A stretch of 64,000 bases of DNA from positions 1 through 64,000 of the forward strand of contig JBAYVI010000004.1 of assembly GCA_041674625.1 (NCBI GenBank). The letters run 5' to 3'. The number at the start of each line of letters is the position of its first letter. Within the stretch, counting starts at the first letter, position 1. The notes beneath the pieces were generated by a model. That model did no database searches and had not been told where the DNA came from. It saw only the letters and a list, made by a program, of their open reading frames with translations. This DNA comes from BRH-c32 sp041674625. Its GTDB lineage: Bacteria > Bacteroidota > Ignavibacteria > Ignavibacteriales > Melioribacteraceae. Shown here piece after piece: positions 49,564 through 59,601 of this stretch. The position numbers were made by a program, and so were the translations under genes.

Positions 49564-49781
49564 GAAGAGAATATTTTATTAAATGTAAAACAGATTTAAT
49601 TCCAAATGAAGTTTTTTATGTGTTTATGACAATCAACGGTAATGCTAAAGACGCTAAAGAAATAACAGAGCAAGCTCTTGCTTTTTGCAAATCTGATATT
49701 AAAAAATCAAATAATGTAGACATTCCTATTAACAAGATTGAAATACTAGTATTCAGCTTATTACAAACCACAACCATATGA
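49560..49781 (+). CDS. hypothetical protein (73 aa)
   Basis: ATGA overlap with the upstream gene. Soluble, mixed, no domain. Possibly a partner of the secreted protein. Confidence 0.5.
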   Translation: MRREYFIKCKTDLIPNEVFYVFMTINGNAKDAKEITEQALAFCKSDIKKSNNVDIPINKIEILVFSLLQTTTI

Positions 49782-50152
49782 AACTAACCATATTGCTTTT
49801 GGCTATTGCCATTCAAATTAACGCCCAATCGGCCCCAATGCGATTCTCGTGCGGTAAAACCGATACCATATACATACAAATTGAATCTGACAGTACTTAC
49901 TCTACCAGCAAGCTAAATGTCTCCTGCTCTAAACATAAACACTCAGATTGGACTTCTATCACCTTTGGATTCACTGACGGCAGCTTATTGGAAGTGTCTT
50001 CTGCTTCTGGCTACCAAATTAAAGACACTGAGAAATTTAAGACTATAATGTTTGATTTTATCTCTTTTGACGACATTATTTCATCCACTGCCTGTATAAA
50101 CATAAAGACTAAAGACTACTTCATAAAGCACTTCAATTCAGTTAAAAACTAA
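49778..50152 (+). CDS. small secreted protein (124 aa)
   Basis: Signal peptide (MKLTILLLAIAIQINAQS) followed by a Ser/Thr-rich beta body with four Cys. ATGA overlap with the gene before. Secretion suggests a role in or outside the periplasm. Confidence 0.6.
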   Translation: MKLTILLLAIAIQINAQSAPMRFSCGKTDTIYIQIESDSTYSTSKLNVSCSKHKHSDWTSITFGFTDGSLLEVSSASGYQIKDTEKFKTIMFDFISFDDIISSTACINIKTKDYFIKHFNSVKN

Positions 50153-50206
50153 AAGTGTAATTGTTCAAAACTTTTATTACATTTGGTAGCATCAATTTGT
50201 CATCAA

Positions 50207-53200
50207 ATGAAGAAAGCTCCTTCCTATAAAGGTGGAGGCAACCTTATCAAAGGTGAGCCTAACAAGCCTAAAAAAACAACCATAGACCGAACTAAATACA
50301 AGGCGATATTAGACAGGCCAATAGAAGGAACTGGCACTAATGTTGTTGGTGACAGTCAGGATAACTTTACTCCCGAAGTGCTTAAAAACATGGGGTATAA
50401 TTACTACTCAGGAACAATGGGAGGTAAGGATATTGTTTATGAGAAAGGCGGAAGGTATCACATTTACAACGAACAGCCTAATGCCAAACAAAATAAGTTT
50501 GGTTTAATTGATATTGGTGATTTATCTGAACCACCTATTAATCCTACACCTGCTTTAACCACCCCTACCGTTCCTAAGATGGTTAAACCACAAATTGACC
50601 CTACTCATAAATCGCTTGATTTTAGCAATCCTAATATGATTCTTGACCCTAATACAGGAACTTATACTAATCCCGTTACTGGTAAGCGCATAGAGCCTAT
50701 TGTAGAGCAATATAAGCATGGTGGTAAAGTGAAAGGACTTGCTTTTGGTGGCAGTACATCTTACAATGAAAGATTCAACACTGTTAATCAATTAAACACA
50801 CAGCAGAACCAACAGGCAGAAGCAGACTCTCCAAGTTTTTTATCTAAAAATCAAAACACATCTCGCGTACTTGGTTCTGGGGTAATGACTTTAGGAAACC
50901 AAATGTATCAGCGTAAATATGGAGCAAGTGCTAATCCAGAAGAAGAGGCTAAATACGATCAGGCGGTTGGAGCAGTAGATTCCACCGCTTCTTCAGCATT
51001 ACCTTGGTATGCTTTAGCTAAAGGAGCTTCTAATATTGGCAAAAGTCAAATTAAGCGTGATGAAAATGGACGAGCCACTACTAAAGTAGGGAGTGTTTCA
51101 GACGATTGGTTAACCCCTGACCATGAATTAATCATGCAGGGATATAAACAGGATGGCGTTAAAGGCGCCTTACGTGAATCTTCTGGGCTTGGTAAAATAG
51201 GTAGAACTATCGGTACACTTACAAATAACGCTAATGAAACCGAAGGGTTTTGGGGGAAGTTTAACAAAGCAACCGGTCAAGCTGGTAAGAATAAATCTGC
51301 CGGAATGGACGAGGCTGCTAAACAAGCTCAATTAGATGCTATTGCTGCTGAAAAAGCAAAACAAAAGGATGCTATAAACAAAGGTAGGATTGCTGAATCT
51401 TTAGCTGCTCGTAATGCAGGTGACACTAATTTTGAGCAAGATTATTTTAATCAAACGCTTGCAGATGGAGGAATTATTAAAGGTGCTGGTACAGCTAAGA
51501 GTGATAGTATAAGTGCTAAAGTAAAGCCGGGTTCTTTTGTTGTACCTGCCGAAAATGCTCCTATTGCAGCCGAACTTAAAGATAAATTATTAAGAAAAGC
51601 TCCAAGTAAAAAAGCAAGTTTAAACCAAGGTGGCGGTGTAGATGTTAAGCTAAGTGATGGTGAGTATCTATTCTCTCCCGAAGAGAAAATGGAATTACAA
51701 GCCAATGGCGTTGATTTAAACGCTCTTGCTCCTAACGCTAAAGAAGAAGATAAATTAAAGTGCGGTGGTAAAGTGCCAATGTATAAAAGTGGTGGTGGTA
51801 TCAATAAAGTAGTTTCTGATTTAGATATAATTGAAATAGCTAGTGGAGGAAAAGGATATGAATCACTTAGCGATAAAGATAAAAAAAGAGTTGATGATTT
51901 AAAAAAATTACAAGTTAGTGATATTAAAAAAGTTCCATCATACAAAAATGGCGGTGGTGTAAATGGAAATAATGATGATTTTGAAAAGAAAGAATTAGCT
52001 AAAATTGAAGCTCAAAGAAAAGCTGACGCAGCTAGACTTGGAGAAATAAAAGCAAAACAAAAAGCAGATGAGGCAAAAAGAGCTTTAGCGTCAGATATTC
52101 GTCAAAGATTAGAAATACAGTATAACGCTAAAAAACAATCAAAAGCTAACATTGATAAGTATCAAAATGAATACAATGCAATTAAAAAAGCTTATGATAA
52201 TTATTCTAAAGAAAGTGATTTTGAATTAAATAGACCTCTATCAACAGGAGAGAGGTACACTAAATCCGCCAAGCCAACTACGGAAGAGGTAAGAAAAAAT
52301 AAAGAAGATTTATTAAAAAAACTTCAAGATAGTAAGTCAAAATTAGATGCCGCTCAAAAAGATTATAATTACGCTTCCAATGAACGTAATTTTATAACTC
52401 CTGAAACAGGAAGAGGGCTGAAATCTTCTGCCGGAAAAGGACTAGATAATTTAAAAAGCGATAAAGCTACTACACGAGAAGCGGTAAACGCTCCTTTAAC
52501 CGCTACATCCACTCAAAATATTGCTAAAGAATTAGCTGGTAGATATAAAACCGCTCCTAAGAAATCAGGTAATAAACCTGCAACTGAAAAAGCGGTTGCT
52601 GATACATTATCTCCAATTGATATTAATCAAATTCCAACAAGTGAATCTGATAATTTATTTGATAGTAGAACTTCTGCTGAAATGGCAAGAATGAATCAGC
52701 CAGTGGAAAGGGTTTCTCTTTCTGCTCCTGATGCTATTAATCCAACTGTTACAGAAGCAGATCAAGCTCCAATGCAAACAAATTCAAGTGGTCAACCTAA
52801 ATTTAGTAAATTTAATTTAAGTGGGGCTTTGGACGGTGCAATTAATTATGGACTGCCTATTGCTCAAACAGCTATTGGATTTAGTCAATTAAAGAAATTA
52901 GGGAAACGTCCTGTTGATACGCTAGACCCTGAGTATTTAAATGCAATTTCAAAGACAAGGGCTGGCGTAGAGAAGGCTAATCAACAAGCTAAGTTTGGAT
53001 ATTCGCCACAGGAATTAGCGGCTTTAAATCAACAAAATGCGGCTCTTACTAACGCAGGGCGTTATGCTGCTAGAAATTTCTCTGGTGGTTCGGCGGCTAA
53101 TGCTTTGAATATGGAACGTAGTGTTATTAATGACTCTTTCGGACGCGGACTTACTACATCTATCAATGACAACGCTCTTAAAATGCAGAAGCAACAATTA

Positions 53201-53407
53201 GCTTTTGAAAGACAGTCTGGACTAAATGATATGTTGTCTCATAAACAAGAACTTAACAGACGCTTATTCTCAGATACAATGTCTGCGTGGCAGCAAAATC
53301 AAGGTTCTGCCGCATCTTTAGCTAATGCCGGTATTCAAAACTTGCTTGATGCAAATAGATATGATAAATTTATGAAGTCTTCACAAGAAGTTAACAATCA
53401 AATTTAA
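50207..53407 (+). CDS. large internal virion protein (cargo-like)
   Basis: Start at 50207 (MKKAPSYKGGG) rather than TTG 50183; 1066 residues. The P-x-Y-K-x-GGG motif occurs near residues 5, 525 and 580. The segment SDSISAKVKPGSFVVPAEN, then GGGVDVKLSDGEYLFSPEEK, lies near 430-500. Long helical and low-complexity regions follow. I recall this combination from crAss-like internal virion proteins. Function: probably carried in the capsid and injected; not demonstrated. Confidence 0.65.
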   Translation: MKKAPSYKGGGNLIKGEPNKPKKTTIDRTKYKAILDRPIEGTGTNVVGDSQDNFTPEVLKNMGYNYYSGTMGGKDIVYEKGGRYHIYNEQPNAKQNKFGLIDIGDLSEPPINPTPALTTPTVPKMVKPQIDPTHKSLDFSNPNMILDPNTGTYTNPVTGKRIEPIVEQYKHGGKVKGLAFGGSTSYNERFNTVNQLNTQQNQQAEADSPSFLSKNQNTSRVLGSGVMTLGNQMYQRKYGASANPEEEAKYDQAVGAVDSTASSALPWYALAKGASNIGKSQIKRDENGRATTKVGSVSDDWLTPDHELIMQGYKQDGVKGALRESSGLGKIGRTIGTLTNNANETEGFWGKFNKATGQAGKNKSAGMDEAAKQAQLDAIAAEKAKQKDAINKGRIAESLAARNAGDTNFEQDYFNQTLADGGIIKGAGTAKSDSISAKVKPGSFVVPAENAPIAAELKDKLLRKAPSKKASLNQGGGVDVKLSDGEYLFSPEEKMELQANGVDLNALAPNAKEEDKLKCGGKVPMYKSGGGINKVVSDLDIIEIASGGKGYESLSDKDKKRVDDLKKLQVSDIKKVPSYKNGGGVNGNNDDFEKKELAKIEAQRKADAARLGEIKAKQKADEAKRALASDIRQRLEIQYNAKKQSKANIDKYQNEYNAIKKAYDNYSKESDFELNRPLSTGERYTKSAKPTTEEVRKNKEDLLKKLQDSKSKLDAAQKDYNYASNERNFITPETGRGLKSSAGKGLDNLKSDKATTREAVNAPLTATSTQNIAKELAGRYKTAPKKSGNKPATEKAVADTLSPIDINQIPTSESDNLFDSRTSAEMARMNQPVERVSLSAPDAINPTVTEADQAPMQTNSSGQPKFSKFNLSGALDGAINYGLPIAQTAIGFSQLKKLGKRPVDTLDPEYLNAISKTRAGVEKANQQAKFGYSPQELAALNQQNAALTNAGRYAARNFSGGSAANALNMERSVINDSFGRGLTTSINDNALKMQKQQLAFERQSGLNDMLSHKQELNRRLFSDTMSAWQQNQGSAASLANAGIQNLLDANRYDKFMKSSQEVNNQI

Positions 53408-53412
53408 TAAAT

Positions 53413-54813
53413 ATGGAGTGGGGTACACTTGCAGGTCTTACTGTAAAAAATAATTTAGATCAACAGATACAGGACGCTAAGTATTTTGACCAACAACGTA
53501 GGCAAAACGAGGTTATGAATATGCAGAAAGCCAAGATGTTTTCTGACGATCTTGAATTTCAAAATGGCTCCAATCCTTATGACGATGCGATAATTAAGCA
53601 AGAGAATCAAAGATTAGTATCGGACATAGGAAAGTATGTAACTGATAATCCAGATTGGACTACGAATGTGTATAAGGCTTCTGAGGTTAAAAGAATGAAG
53701 CAATCAATGAAGAGTACCCCTGCCGTTCTTCGTTCTATGGCATACAAAGATGCTATGGCTAAATTTAATGCTGACTTATCCGAAGTGGCTAAAAACCCTA
53801 ATAAATATGACGCGGAGGCTTATGATGCAATTCAGCAACAAGTTGAAAACTACCATAAATACGGAAATCAATATGGTGAAGAGGCTGCTAAGAAAGAAGG
53901 TGCCAGACCACTTGTTTACCAAAAGCCACAAGATTTAATTAATGTACCCGATACTCTTTTAAAGGCTGGTAAAAACATTAATAATTTTAATGTTAAGAAA
54001 GGAAAAGATTTAGGAGAATATATGACTGAGCCGAAGCCAGAAGAGGTGAAAGCTATTAAGGATTCTATTTACCAAGAACATAATAGGTCTATTGCATTAC
54101 AAGCAAAACAATTAGGACTTACAACCCCACAACAAATAGATAAATGGCTTACTGATGGTATTATAGCCGGATTTGAGCCTAAATACTCTCCGGGTGACCC
54201 AAATGCTTTATGGGAAAGAGGGATGAGAGAAAGAGAATTAAGGGCTAAAGAAGCTAAAAGCTCTCCAATGCCAAGTTACACCCCTTTTGATGATTTGTTT
54301 GATAAACGTAAACCGGCAGGTAATGTCCCCGCTGAACTTGCTTATAAAACTTGGGGTGAAACTCCTAAGATTAAAGTAGTGGGCAATTCAGGTCAGGCGG
54401 TTGATTTAACGGGACTTAAGATGAATTATGATAATAGATATGTTACGGATAGTAAAGGACGTAGATACCTATCAGGATATGTCAATGTACCTTTGGATGT
54501 TGCTAAACAAAACGGAATTTGGACGGGTGATGATGAAGATGGTGGTATTTCTGCCTCGTTTTTAGGTAAAGCGGTAAGAAGACAAAAAGAATCTAAAGAT
54601 GGTAAAGGTGCTACATTTGTAAAGCTTGACTACATGATGCCTATTGATTATAATGATGGTACCGCAAGACAGTTATATAATTCTCATGCGCAGCCCGCTA
54701 AATTAGTTGAGCCGTTGCAGTATGATAGTAATTTAGGTAATACAAAGCCGTTAACTGTTGAGCAAAATGGCTATACTTATACATGGAATTCCGAAAAAAA
54801 TGTTTATGAATAG
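53413..54813 (+). CDS. internal virion or tail protein (466 aa)
   Basis: Helical N-terminal two thirds with a Gln-rich stretch, beta-rich C-terminus. It ends at TAG, immediately followed by the next ATG in another frame, so TAG is a true stop. Placed between two large virion proteins. Confidence 0.6.
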   Translation: MEWGTLAGLTVKNNLDQQIQDAKYFDQQRRQNEVMNMQKAKMFSDDLEFQNGSNPYDDAIIKQENQRLVSDIGKYVTDNPDWTTNVYKASEVKRMKQSMKSTPAVLRSMAYKDAMAKFNADLSEVAKNPNKYDAEAYDAIQQQVENYHKYGNQYGEEAAKKEGARPLVYQKPQDLINVPDTLLKAGKNINNFNVKKGKDLGEYMTEPKPEEVKAIKDSIYQEHNRSIALQAKQLGLTTPQQIDKWLTDGIIAGFEPKYSPGDPNALWERGMRERELRAKEAKSSPMPSYTPFDDLFDKRKPAGNVPAELAYKTWGETPKIKVVGNSGQAVDLTGLKMNYDNRYVTDSKGRRYLSGYVNVPLDVAKQNGIWTGDDEDGGISASFLGKAVRRQKESKDGKGATFVKLDYMMPIDYNDGTARQLYNSHAQPAKLVEPLQYDSNLGNTKPLTVEQNGYTYTWNSEKNVYE

Positions 54814-54815
54814 TT

Positions 54816-57644
54816 ATGCCAGATAATAAACCAGCATTTAATCCAAATAAACCGTTTGTTCCATCGGACAATAATGGTGTAGATAAACCTGCTTTTAATC
54901 CAAAAGCTGCGTATAAGCCATTGGAATCTACTGAGACATACAAAGATGCTTTTACTTCTGTAACGGAGGATATTTACAAAAGTCCTAAAGAAGATAATAA
55001 AGTAGAAAGTGCTATTGACTTTATCGCTAAACACCCTACAACAAAAGGTGGTATGGTTGATTTAGAAAAAGACATATTACGTGGTGTATTTAAAAATCCT
55101 AATGCCAGTCAAGATCAAATTAAAGAATCAATTGCTACTATGCAAAGTGGCAATCTGTATTACTTAAAAGATGAAGGTGGTGTTATGGTACCAAAACAAT
55201 TGAAGTACGGCGAGAAGCCTCCTAAAGGCTATAACGCGCAATCTGTCTGGGGTAGTCAAAAGGATGCTAATAATGATTCTTGGTACACTGATTTAGGTAA
55301 GAGTTTATACAATGGTGTTATCGGCACGGCAGAAGGAGTTGTTGATTTAGCTCAAATGGGTACTATGGCTATCACTGATGATAAAAGTGATTACCTTGCT
55401 AATCTTAGTAATACCGCCGAAGCACTTAAATTCACTAAAGATGCAGATATTAACAAACCTATATTTAACACGGAGGGAATAAATCAATTTTCCGACTTAG
55501 TTGATAAGGATAGATTTGACATTTCACCCGCTGCTTTGTGGGGGACATTAAACATGGCTGCTGAATCAGTGGTATCATTTTATGGTGGAGCAAAGGGAGC
55601 TACTACACTTGCTAAGTTAGGGCCAAAGGCTTCTGCTTATGTAGGCTCTTATCTTACGCAATTGGGGGATAACCTTGATAATGCTAAAGAGGCCGGATTA
55701 GAAGGAAGGGAAGCTGCTACATTCGCTTCATTAACTACAAGTGTTCAGGCGGCTATTGACGCTAAATTTGGACTTGAATCTAAAATATATCAAGCCTCTA
55801 TGAAAAAACCTGCTGCTGCTTTGTTTAAAGATTTAGCAAAAGGAATAGAGAAGGATGCAGAAGGTAAAATAACAGCAGAAGGATTTAAACAACTTGCCAG
55901 AGAAACTGCCGATAATTATGGTAAACTTGCTGCAATAGGGGCTAAAGAAATAGGTAAGGATGCTTTAAAAGAAGCTGGACAAGAAGCGGGACAAGATTTT
56001 GTTGCTAAGGCGGCTGAAAACCTATGGGATAAATTAGACATTAATGAGAAAGCAAAGTTTGGAACTGATGTTACCAGCGCTCAATCATTTGCAAGTTATA
56101 TCCAAAATGGACTTGCGGGACTTGTCGGTGGCGCTCCAATGGCAATAGCCTCAACTAATGCTAAAAAGAAATATGACGAACAGAGTGCTAATGCTTATAA
56201 AACTGTTCAACAAGGTCCAGCAGCCGTTCAGGAACTAAAAGGTAATTTAGGTGTAGCAAAAGAGAAAGGACAGATAACTGAACCTGAATACAGAAATGCA
56301 GTTGATAAAGTAGACGCTTATCAGAAATACAATGAGCAAACCAAAGACCTTAATTTAGACGAGAAGCAGAAGAAAGAAACATTCGAGCTTTCTTTTAATA
56401 TTGAATCTTTGAAGTCTGAGGTTAATCAATTTACAAAAGAAGAGCTCGACCAATTAGACCCTATTGCACTTGGTAAAATTGATTCTAAGAAGAAAATAAT
56501 TAAAGGCTTACAAGAAGAGCTTAATAAAATTATACTGCGTGAGGATGTACAGAGAGAGACTAAGGTAGGGCAAGATACGGTTAATAAGGTAGTGAAGAAT
56601 GAAACTCCTAAAGAGGGTGAGAAGAAAATATCTGACTTATTAAAAACATTCAAAACTCAGGCAACAAAGGTAGATAAGGTGGATGTTAAAGAAGCTGCCA
56701 AGCCGGAAGATAAAAAACCTTACAGAAGATTTGCATACGATAGAGATAATACCCCTGACTTTGATTTAAAAGATAGTAAAGGAAATTATCAGTTTAATAA
56801 ACTTACTGACCCTATATCTCGTAAAAGAGCACTTACCGATCACTTTGATAAAAACCCTGAATTAAAGGATGAAGTGGAAGGATATGTTCACCAAAGTCAA
56901 AATAACGTATGGCAAGTAGATGTTGGCAATGGAAGGTGGATGCAATTTGCTCGTTCAATTGACCCCGAAACATTATTAGGTGATACTACTAATTTACCTG
57001 AATTAAAGGAAGATGTTAAGGATAGTGATGGTAGACTGTTAACGAGATATAAAGAACCTGTTATAGTTAAAATGGAAACTATTACCGGAGATCGTGAAGA
57101 TCGCAAAGGAAAGCCGTTAAGGATATTTAATGTTTATCGCAAAAGAGATGGAGCATACATTGTTTCTTTAAAAGAAAGACAAAAGGGGAATAGCGATTAT
57201 AGTGACGGAGAGAAAGCTCAAATGGCAGCTATAAAAGAGCGTGGTTACGTCCCTAAAAGTAAAGAGTCAGTTAAGGAAGCTGTTAAGAATAGGAATGAAT
57301 CGGTGGCTACAAAAGTGATAGAATACGGTGATAAGATTATCGCCGGAGAAATATTAAAATCACCTAAGGATATTCAGTTTTACGAAAATAATAAGAAAGA
57401 TATTGAAAAGTATTTAGGTGAAAAGGCTGCTGAATATAAAAATAAAGTAGAGAAGATAAAGGATAAGATTGTTATTAATCCTATAACTAATCCCACTGAT
57501 TTGACTAGAAAAATAGCTATCACTAAAAAATTAAAAGGTTCTAGTAAGAAAATACAAATAGAATCTAATGTTAAGTCAGAACAAAATAAAATATTAAAAA
57601 AGGTAGAGTTGTTAAAAAAATTAATAGATTGTATTCATGGATGA
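54816..57644 (+). CDS. large internal virion protein (942 aa)
   Basis: Disordered Pro/Asn-rich N-terminus with FNP repeats, then long amphipathic helices including a membrane-like segment near 240-275 (SVVSFYGGAKGATTLAKLGP), EAGQEAGQDFVAKAAENLW, and a beta-rich C-terminal domain. Resembles the multi-domain internal proteins that phages inject with DNA. Identity unproven. Confidence 0.6.
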   Translation: MPDNKPAFNPNKPFVPSDNNGVDKPAFNPKAAYKPLESTETYKDAFTSVTEDIYKSPKEDNKVESAIDFIAKHPTTKGGMVDLEKDILRGVFKNPNASQDQIKESIATMQSGNLYYLKDEGGVMVPKQLKYGEKPPKGYNAQSVWGSQKDANNDSWYTDLGKSLYNGVIGTAEGVVDLAQMGTMAITDDKSDYLANLSNTAEALKFTKDADINKPIFNTEGINQFSDLVDKDRFDISPAALWGTLNMAAESVVSFYGGAKGATTLAKLGPKASAYVGSYLTQLGDNLDNAKEAGLEGREAATFASLTTSVQAAIDAKFGLESKIYQASMKKPAAALFKDLAKGIEKDAEGKITAEGFKQLARETADNYGKLAAIGAKEIGKDALKEAGQEAGQDFVAKAAENLWDKLDINEKAKFGTDVTSAQSFASYIQNGLAGLVGGAPMAIASTNAKKKYDEQSANAYKTVQQGPAAVQELKGNLGVAKEKGQITEPEYRNAVDKVDAYQKYNEQTKDLNLDEKQKKETFELSFNIESLKSEVNQFTKEELDQLDPIALGKIDSKKKIIKGLQEELNKIILREDVQRETKVGQDTVNKVVKNETPKEGEKKISDLLKTFKTQATKVDKVDVKEAAKPEDKKPYRRFAYDRDNTPDFDLKDSKGNYQFNKLTDPISRKRALTDHFDKNPELKDEVEGYVHQSQNNVWQVDVGNGRWMQFARSIDPETLLGDTTNLPELKEDVKDSDGRLLTRYKEPVIVKMETITGDREDRKGKPLRIFNVYRKRDGAYIVSLKERQKGNSDYSDGEKAQMAAIKERGYVPKSKESVKEAVKNRNESVATKVIEYGDKIIAGEILKSPKDIQFYENNKKDIEKYLGEKAAEYKNKVEKIKDKIVINPITNPTDLTRKIAITKKLKGSSKKIQIESNVKSEQNKILKKVELLKKLIDCIHG

Positions 57645-57999
57645 AGAAGAAGTAACCCCAGAGGAGTTTCAGATTGAAATGATGGAAAGCCATCATAAAG
57701 AAATGATTGCTGCCATAAGAAGTATAAAGTTTCCTGAACAAAAGGATAGTTCTCCTGTTTTACAGAAACTTAATTCATCTATTGATTCAATGATAAGTAA
57801 GTTGAATGCTTTACAATCACCTACCGTTAACGTTGAGAAAACAGATCAAACAGAGGTGACTAATCTTTTAAAAGAATTAATATCGTCTGTGAATAAATTA
57901 GGAGAAAAAGAAGAGAAACCTGAAAAGAAAGAATTTATATTTGATATTGTAAGAGATGGCCTTGGTAATATTAAATCAGTAAAAGCTAAACAAGTATAA
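57637..57999 (+). CDS. hypothetical protein (120 aa)
   Basis: Overlaps the upstream gene by eight bases. Acidic, with helical segments and a C-terminal FIFDIVRDGLGNIKSVKAKQ strand pair seen in phage virion proteins. Function unknown. Confidence 0.55.
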   Translation: MDEEEVTPEEFQIEMMESHHKEMIAAIRSIKFPEQKDSSPVLQKLNSSIDSMISKLNALQSPTVNVEKTDQTEVTNLLKELISSVNKLGEKEEKPEKKEFIFDIVRDGLGNIKSVKAKQV

Positions 58000-58547
58000 T
58001 GGCAACTTTAGATTCTGTAAATATAATTCCAAGCCTTCCGCCAATTTTTTCAGGTAAATGGAGAGGTGCTACCGGCACAACATACTCGACTGCTTCTTTT
58101 GCAGCAAATCAAGTCTATGTTACACCTTACTTAATTTGCTCACCACATACTGTTTTACAAATACGTGTTCCGGTTACTACCGGAGTTGCTGGTCAGTCCA
58201 TAAGAATGGGACTTTATTCAGCTGATGTAAATGGATATCCAGATGCGCTGATTGAGCAAAGCGGAGCTATTTCAGTTGCAACTAGTGGCGAGTATTCTTA
58301 TACGTTTGCATCCGCTTTAGCATTAACTGGTAAACTGGTATTTATGGCAGTAAATTGCACAAGTACTGGCGTAGTATTTAGATTGTGGATTGGACCTGTT
58401 AATTTATTGCCAAGAACTGCTGGAAATCCACCGGTGGCAGGATATCGTTTTGCTCACGGATTTGGTTCATTCCCAGCTAATTTTCCCGGAAGTGCTATTG
58501 AAACAACGAACGGAAATCAACACATGTTAGAGTTATTAGTACAATGA
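57999..58547 (+). CDS. tail-appendage-like protein (182 aa)
   Basis: Beta-sandwich pattern (FAANQVYVTPYLICSPHTVL, GLYSADVNGYPDALIEQSG), typical of receptor-facing phage proteins. One-base overlap with the gene before. Confidence 0.55.
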   Translation: MATLDSVNIIPSLPPIFSGKWRGATGTTYSTASFAANQVYVTPYLICSPHTVLQIRVPVTTGVAGQSIRMGLYSADVNGYPDALIEQSGAISVATSGEYSYTFASALALTGKLVFMAVNCTSTGVVFRLWIGPVNLLPRTAGNPPVAGYRFAHGFGSFPANFPGSAIETTNGNQHMLELLVQ

Positions 58548-58984
58548 GAGTTATTACTAATATAGCAAAACGAGACAAAGACGGCAATATAATGCTTGAC
58601 GAGTTCGGAACTCCGATTATGGAGGCGTTAAGTGATGTTGAAGTAGCGATATCATTTATAGAGTTACAAGAAAGTATGTTGTCAGAAGTGGATTCGCAAA
58701 CACAATCTAATATCCGGTTAGGGTTTACTTTTGATGGTATTGTTTTTTCAATGAGCGAAAACGCGCAACTAAATTGGAGTAACATTCCAAATATACCAAA
58801 AGAAGCTTTCCCGTTTGAGGTAAGTGGAAAAGAAGATGATGTTTATTTATTGTCAGAAGCTAATAAAATGAATTTTTATATGACTGCAATGAGTTTTAAG
58901 ATGAGTTTATTAAGCGCTGGAACGAGTAAGAAAAAACTTATTAAAGCGTGTAAAACAATTGAGGATTTAAAAAAGATAGTATAA
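58544..58984 (+). CDS. tail-related hypothetical protein (146 aa)
   Basis: ATGA overlap with the upstream gene. Contains FSMSENAQLNWSNIPNIPKE, a pattern seen in phage tail or fibre accessory proteins, and a basic helical C-terminus. Confidence 0.55.
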   Translation: MRVITNIAKRDKDGNIMLDEFGTPIMEALSDVEVAISFIELQESMLSEVDSQTQSNIRLGFTFDGIVFSMSENAQLNWSNIPNIPKEAFPFEVSGKEDDVYLLSEANKMNFYMTAMSFKMSLLSAGTSKKKLIKACKTIEDLKKIV

Positions 58985-59356
58985 ATGGCAAACGAGATAA
59001 ACTTTTCAGCCTTAACCGGCCAGACTATAACTTGTCAACTATACGATGGAATTACTCCTGTGGGAACTCCGTTTGCCACTTCTGAAATAGACACTACTGG
59101 TACTTATGTAGCCTCTATGCCAGCTACTCCTTATGGGAAGTATGTGGTTGTGGCAAGCGCTTCTGGAACTACCGTGGCAAGTGGGGAGATTCATTGGAGT
59201 GGTGACTATGAGATTTTAACTGCTTTTGGAATGCTTAGAGGACTTGACCCTAACAATCCTGTTACTCAAACACTCACTAATTTAACATCTGGAAGTATAG
59301 ATATTGCTGTTACAGGCGATCTTTCCACAACTACCACGTTTACAGCGCAACCATGA
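58985..59356 (+). CDS. beta-rich appendage protein (123 aa)
   Basis: Resembles small Ig-like or fibre-tip phage proteins (TYVASMPATPYGKYVVVASA, SGEIHWSGDYEI). No Cys. One base after the previous stop. Confidence 0.55.
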   Translation: MANEINFSALTGQTITCQLYDGITPVGTPFATSEIDTTGTYVASMPATPYGKYVVVASASGTTVASGEIHWSGDYEILTAFGMLRGLDPNNPVTQTLTNLTSGSIDIAVTGDLSTTTTFTAQP

Positions 59357-59601
59357 GCAGAAGAGCTTTAGCCATACTAAGTGAAGGGATGTTGAGTGAG
59401 TCTCAGAAGAGGTCGTTGACATTACTTTCATTGGGTATGATTGAGGTTACTTTATCGCCTACGCCAACCCCAGAAAGAAGGAGAAGGGGTGGTGGAAGAG
59501 ATGGTAGTTATGTAGAAGATCAGAGTCATAGGATAAAATTGCAAAAAGAGGATGAGGAAATTTTAGCATTAATTCGTAGCTTTATAGAATGGGAAGCATA
59601 A
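59353..59601 (+). CDS. small basic hypothetical protein (82 aa)
   Basis: ATGA overlap with the gene before. Short Ser/Leu-rich start, then a basic turn (PERRRRGGGR) and an acidic helix. Function unknown. Confidence 0.5.
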   Translation: MSRRALAILSEGMLSESQKRSLTLLSLGMIEVTLSPTPTPERRRRGGGRDGSYVEDQSHRIKLQKEDEEILALIRSFIEWEA

